Below are positions 63,967 to 64,000 of a stretch of 64,000 nucleotides of DNA, in pieces. Within the stretch, counting starts at the first letter, position 1; every line of letters starts with the position of its first letter. Source of the stretch: Semisulcospira habei (lineage: Eukaryota; Mollusca; Gastropoda; Semisulcospiridae); NCBI GenBank assembly GCA_036245525.1, contig BTPG01000004.1, positions 54,417,297 to 54,481,296 of the forward strand, written 5' to 3'. Under the pieces are notes generated by a model that was given only the letters and a program-made list of their open reading frames with translations, was not told the origin of the DNA and did not search any database. Made by a program: the position numbers and the translations under genes.

Positions 63967-64000
63967 TTAACTCATTCTACCCCATCACCGAAATCCCATA
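63967..64000. mobile_element. Family A MITE, cut by window end
   Basis: TTAACTCATTCTACCCCATC then CCGAAATCCC. Confidence 0.75.

Overview
This window reads as repeat-saturated nuclear DNA of an animal, most likely a marine lophotrochozoan such as a gastropod mollusc; that placement is inferred from repeat style and not proven. There is no operon structure and no bacterial signal. Only one host gene is well supported: three minus-strand coding exons (18939-19095, 4878-5008, 1874-1979) with GT-AG borders and compatible phases. They encode the first ~131 residues of an EF-hand/WD40-type protein resembling WDR49/WDR64. The gene continues off the left edge. Its first intron is about 13.9 kb and its second about 2.9 kb, and both are packed with transposable elements.

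The dominant feature is an exceptional density (roughly 90 copies) of short palindromic elements. Most fall into a few families named here by stem: A (TTCAAGGGTRGTGCCAGA then GCTTGGCGCC), B (GGCATAGATCCTCATGAGCC), C (CCCTTTGGCTGTCGGTAGCG), D (CGAGACGTGTCGCGTCCGGA), E (GTACCCAATGCGCAAAAGGC), F (ends CCAGTAAGCAAA) and I (TGGTCTGTGATTTTGGAC). A, B, C and D have unrelated bodies but share termini of the form TTAAC(C/T)C(A/T)TT. They often sit end to end sharing a single TTAA, and one is seen inside the only TTAA of a SINE tail. This is the behaviour expected of piggyBac-type non-autonomous elements (MITEs). Many copies carry private substitutions mirrored in both arms.

Layout. 1-19.1 kb: the gene's 5' part and its introns, with hairpins, a 19-bp minisatellite, a (GTT)n-rich duplicated block, LINE and SINE fragments. 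19.3-27.4 kb: hairpins, long microsatellites and a LINE fragment. 27.8-39.7 kb: a segment present twice on either side of a 500-N assembly gap (31752-32251), containing a long inverted repeat with ~1.5-kb arms; the second copy carries an extra family A element and a 2.03-kb solo LTR. 40.7-42.4 kb: another solo LTR with a 5-bp target duplication. 42.6-47.7 kb: hairpins, a tRNA-derived SINE and a duplicated short ATG-donor unit. 48.1-50.2 kb: a 30/31-bp minisatellite joined to a family B element. 53.0-57.1 kb: a degenerate Ty3/gypsy-type retrotransposon on the minus strand with order gag-PR-IN-RNase H remnant-LTR, lacking RT and the 5' LTR. 57.3-58.3 kb: exactly 23 copies of a 47-bp satellite. 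58.3-64.0 kb: SINEs, chained family B elements, a nested LINE fragment and more palindromes.

Beyond the one gene, nothing here looks like a working host pathway. The interest is in how the hairpin elements move, nest and keep their two arms identical.
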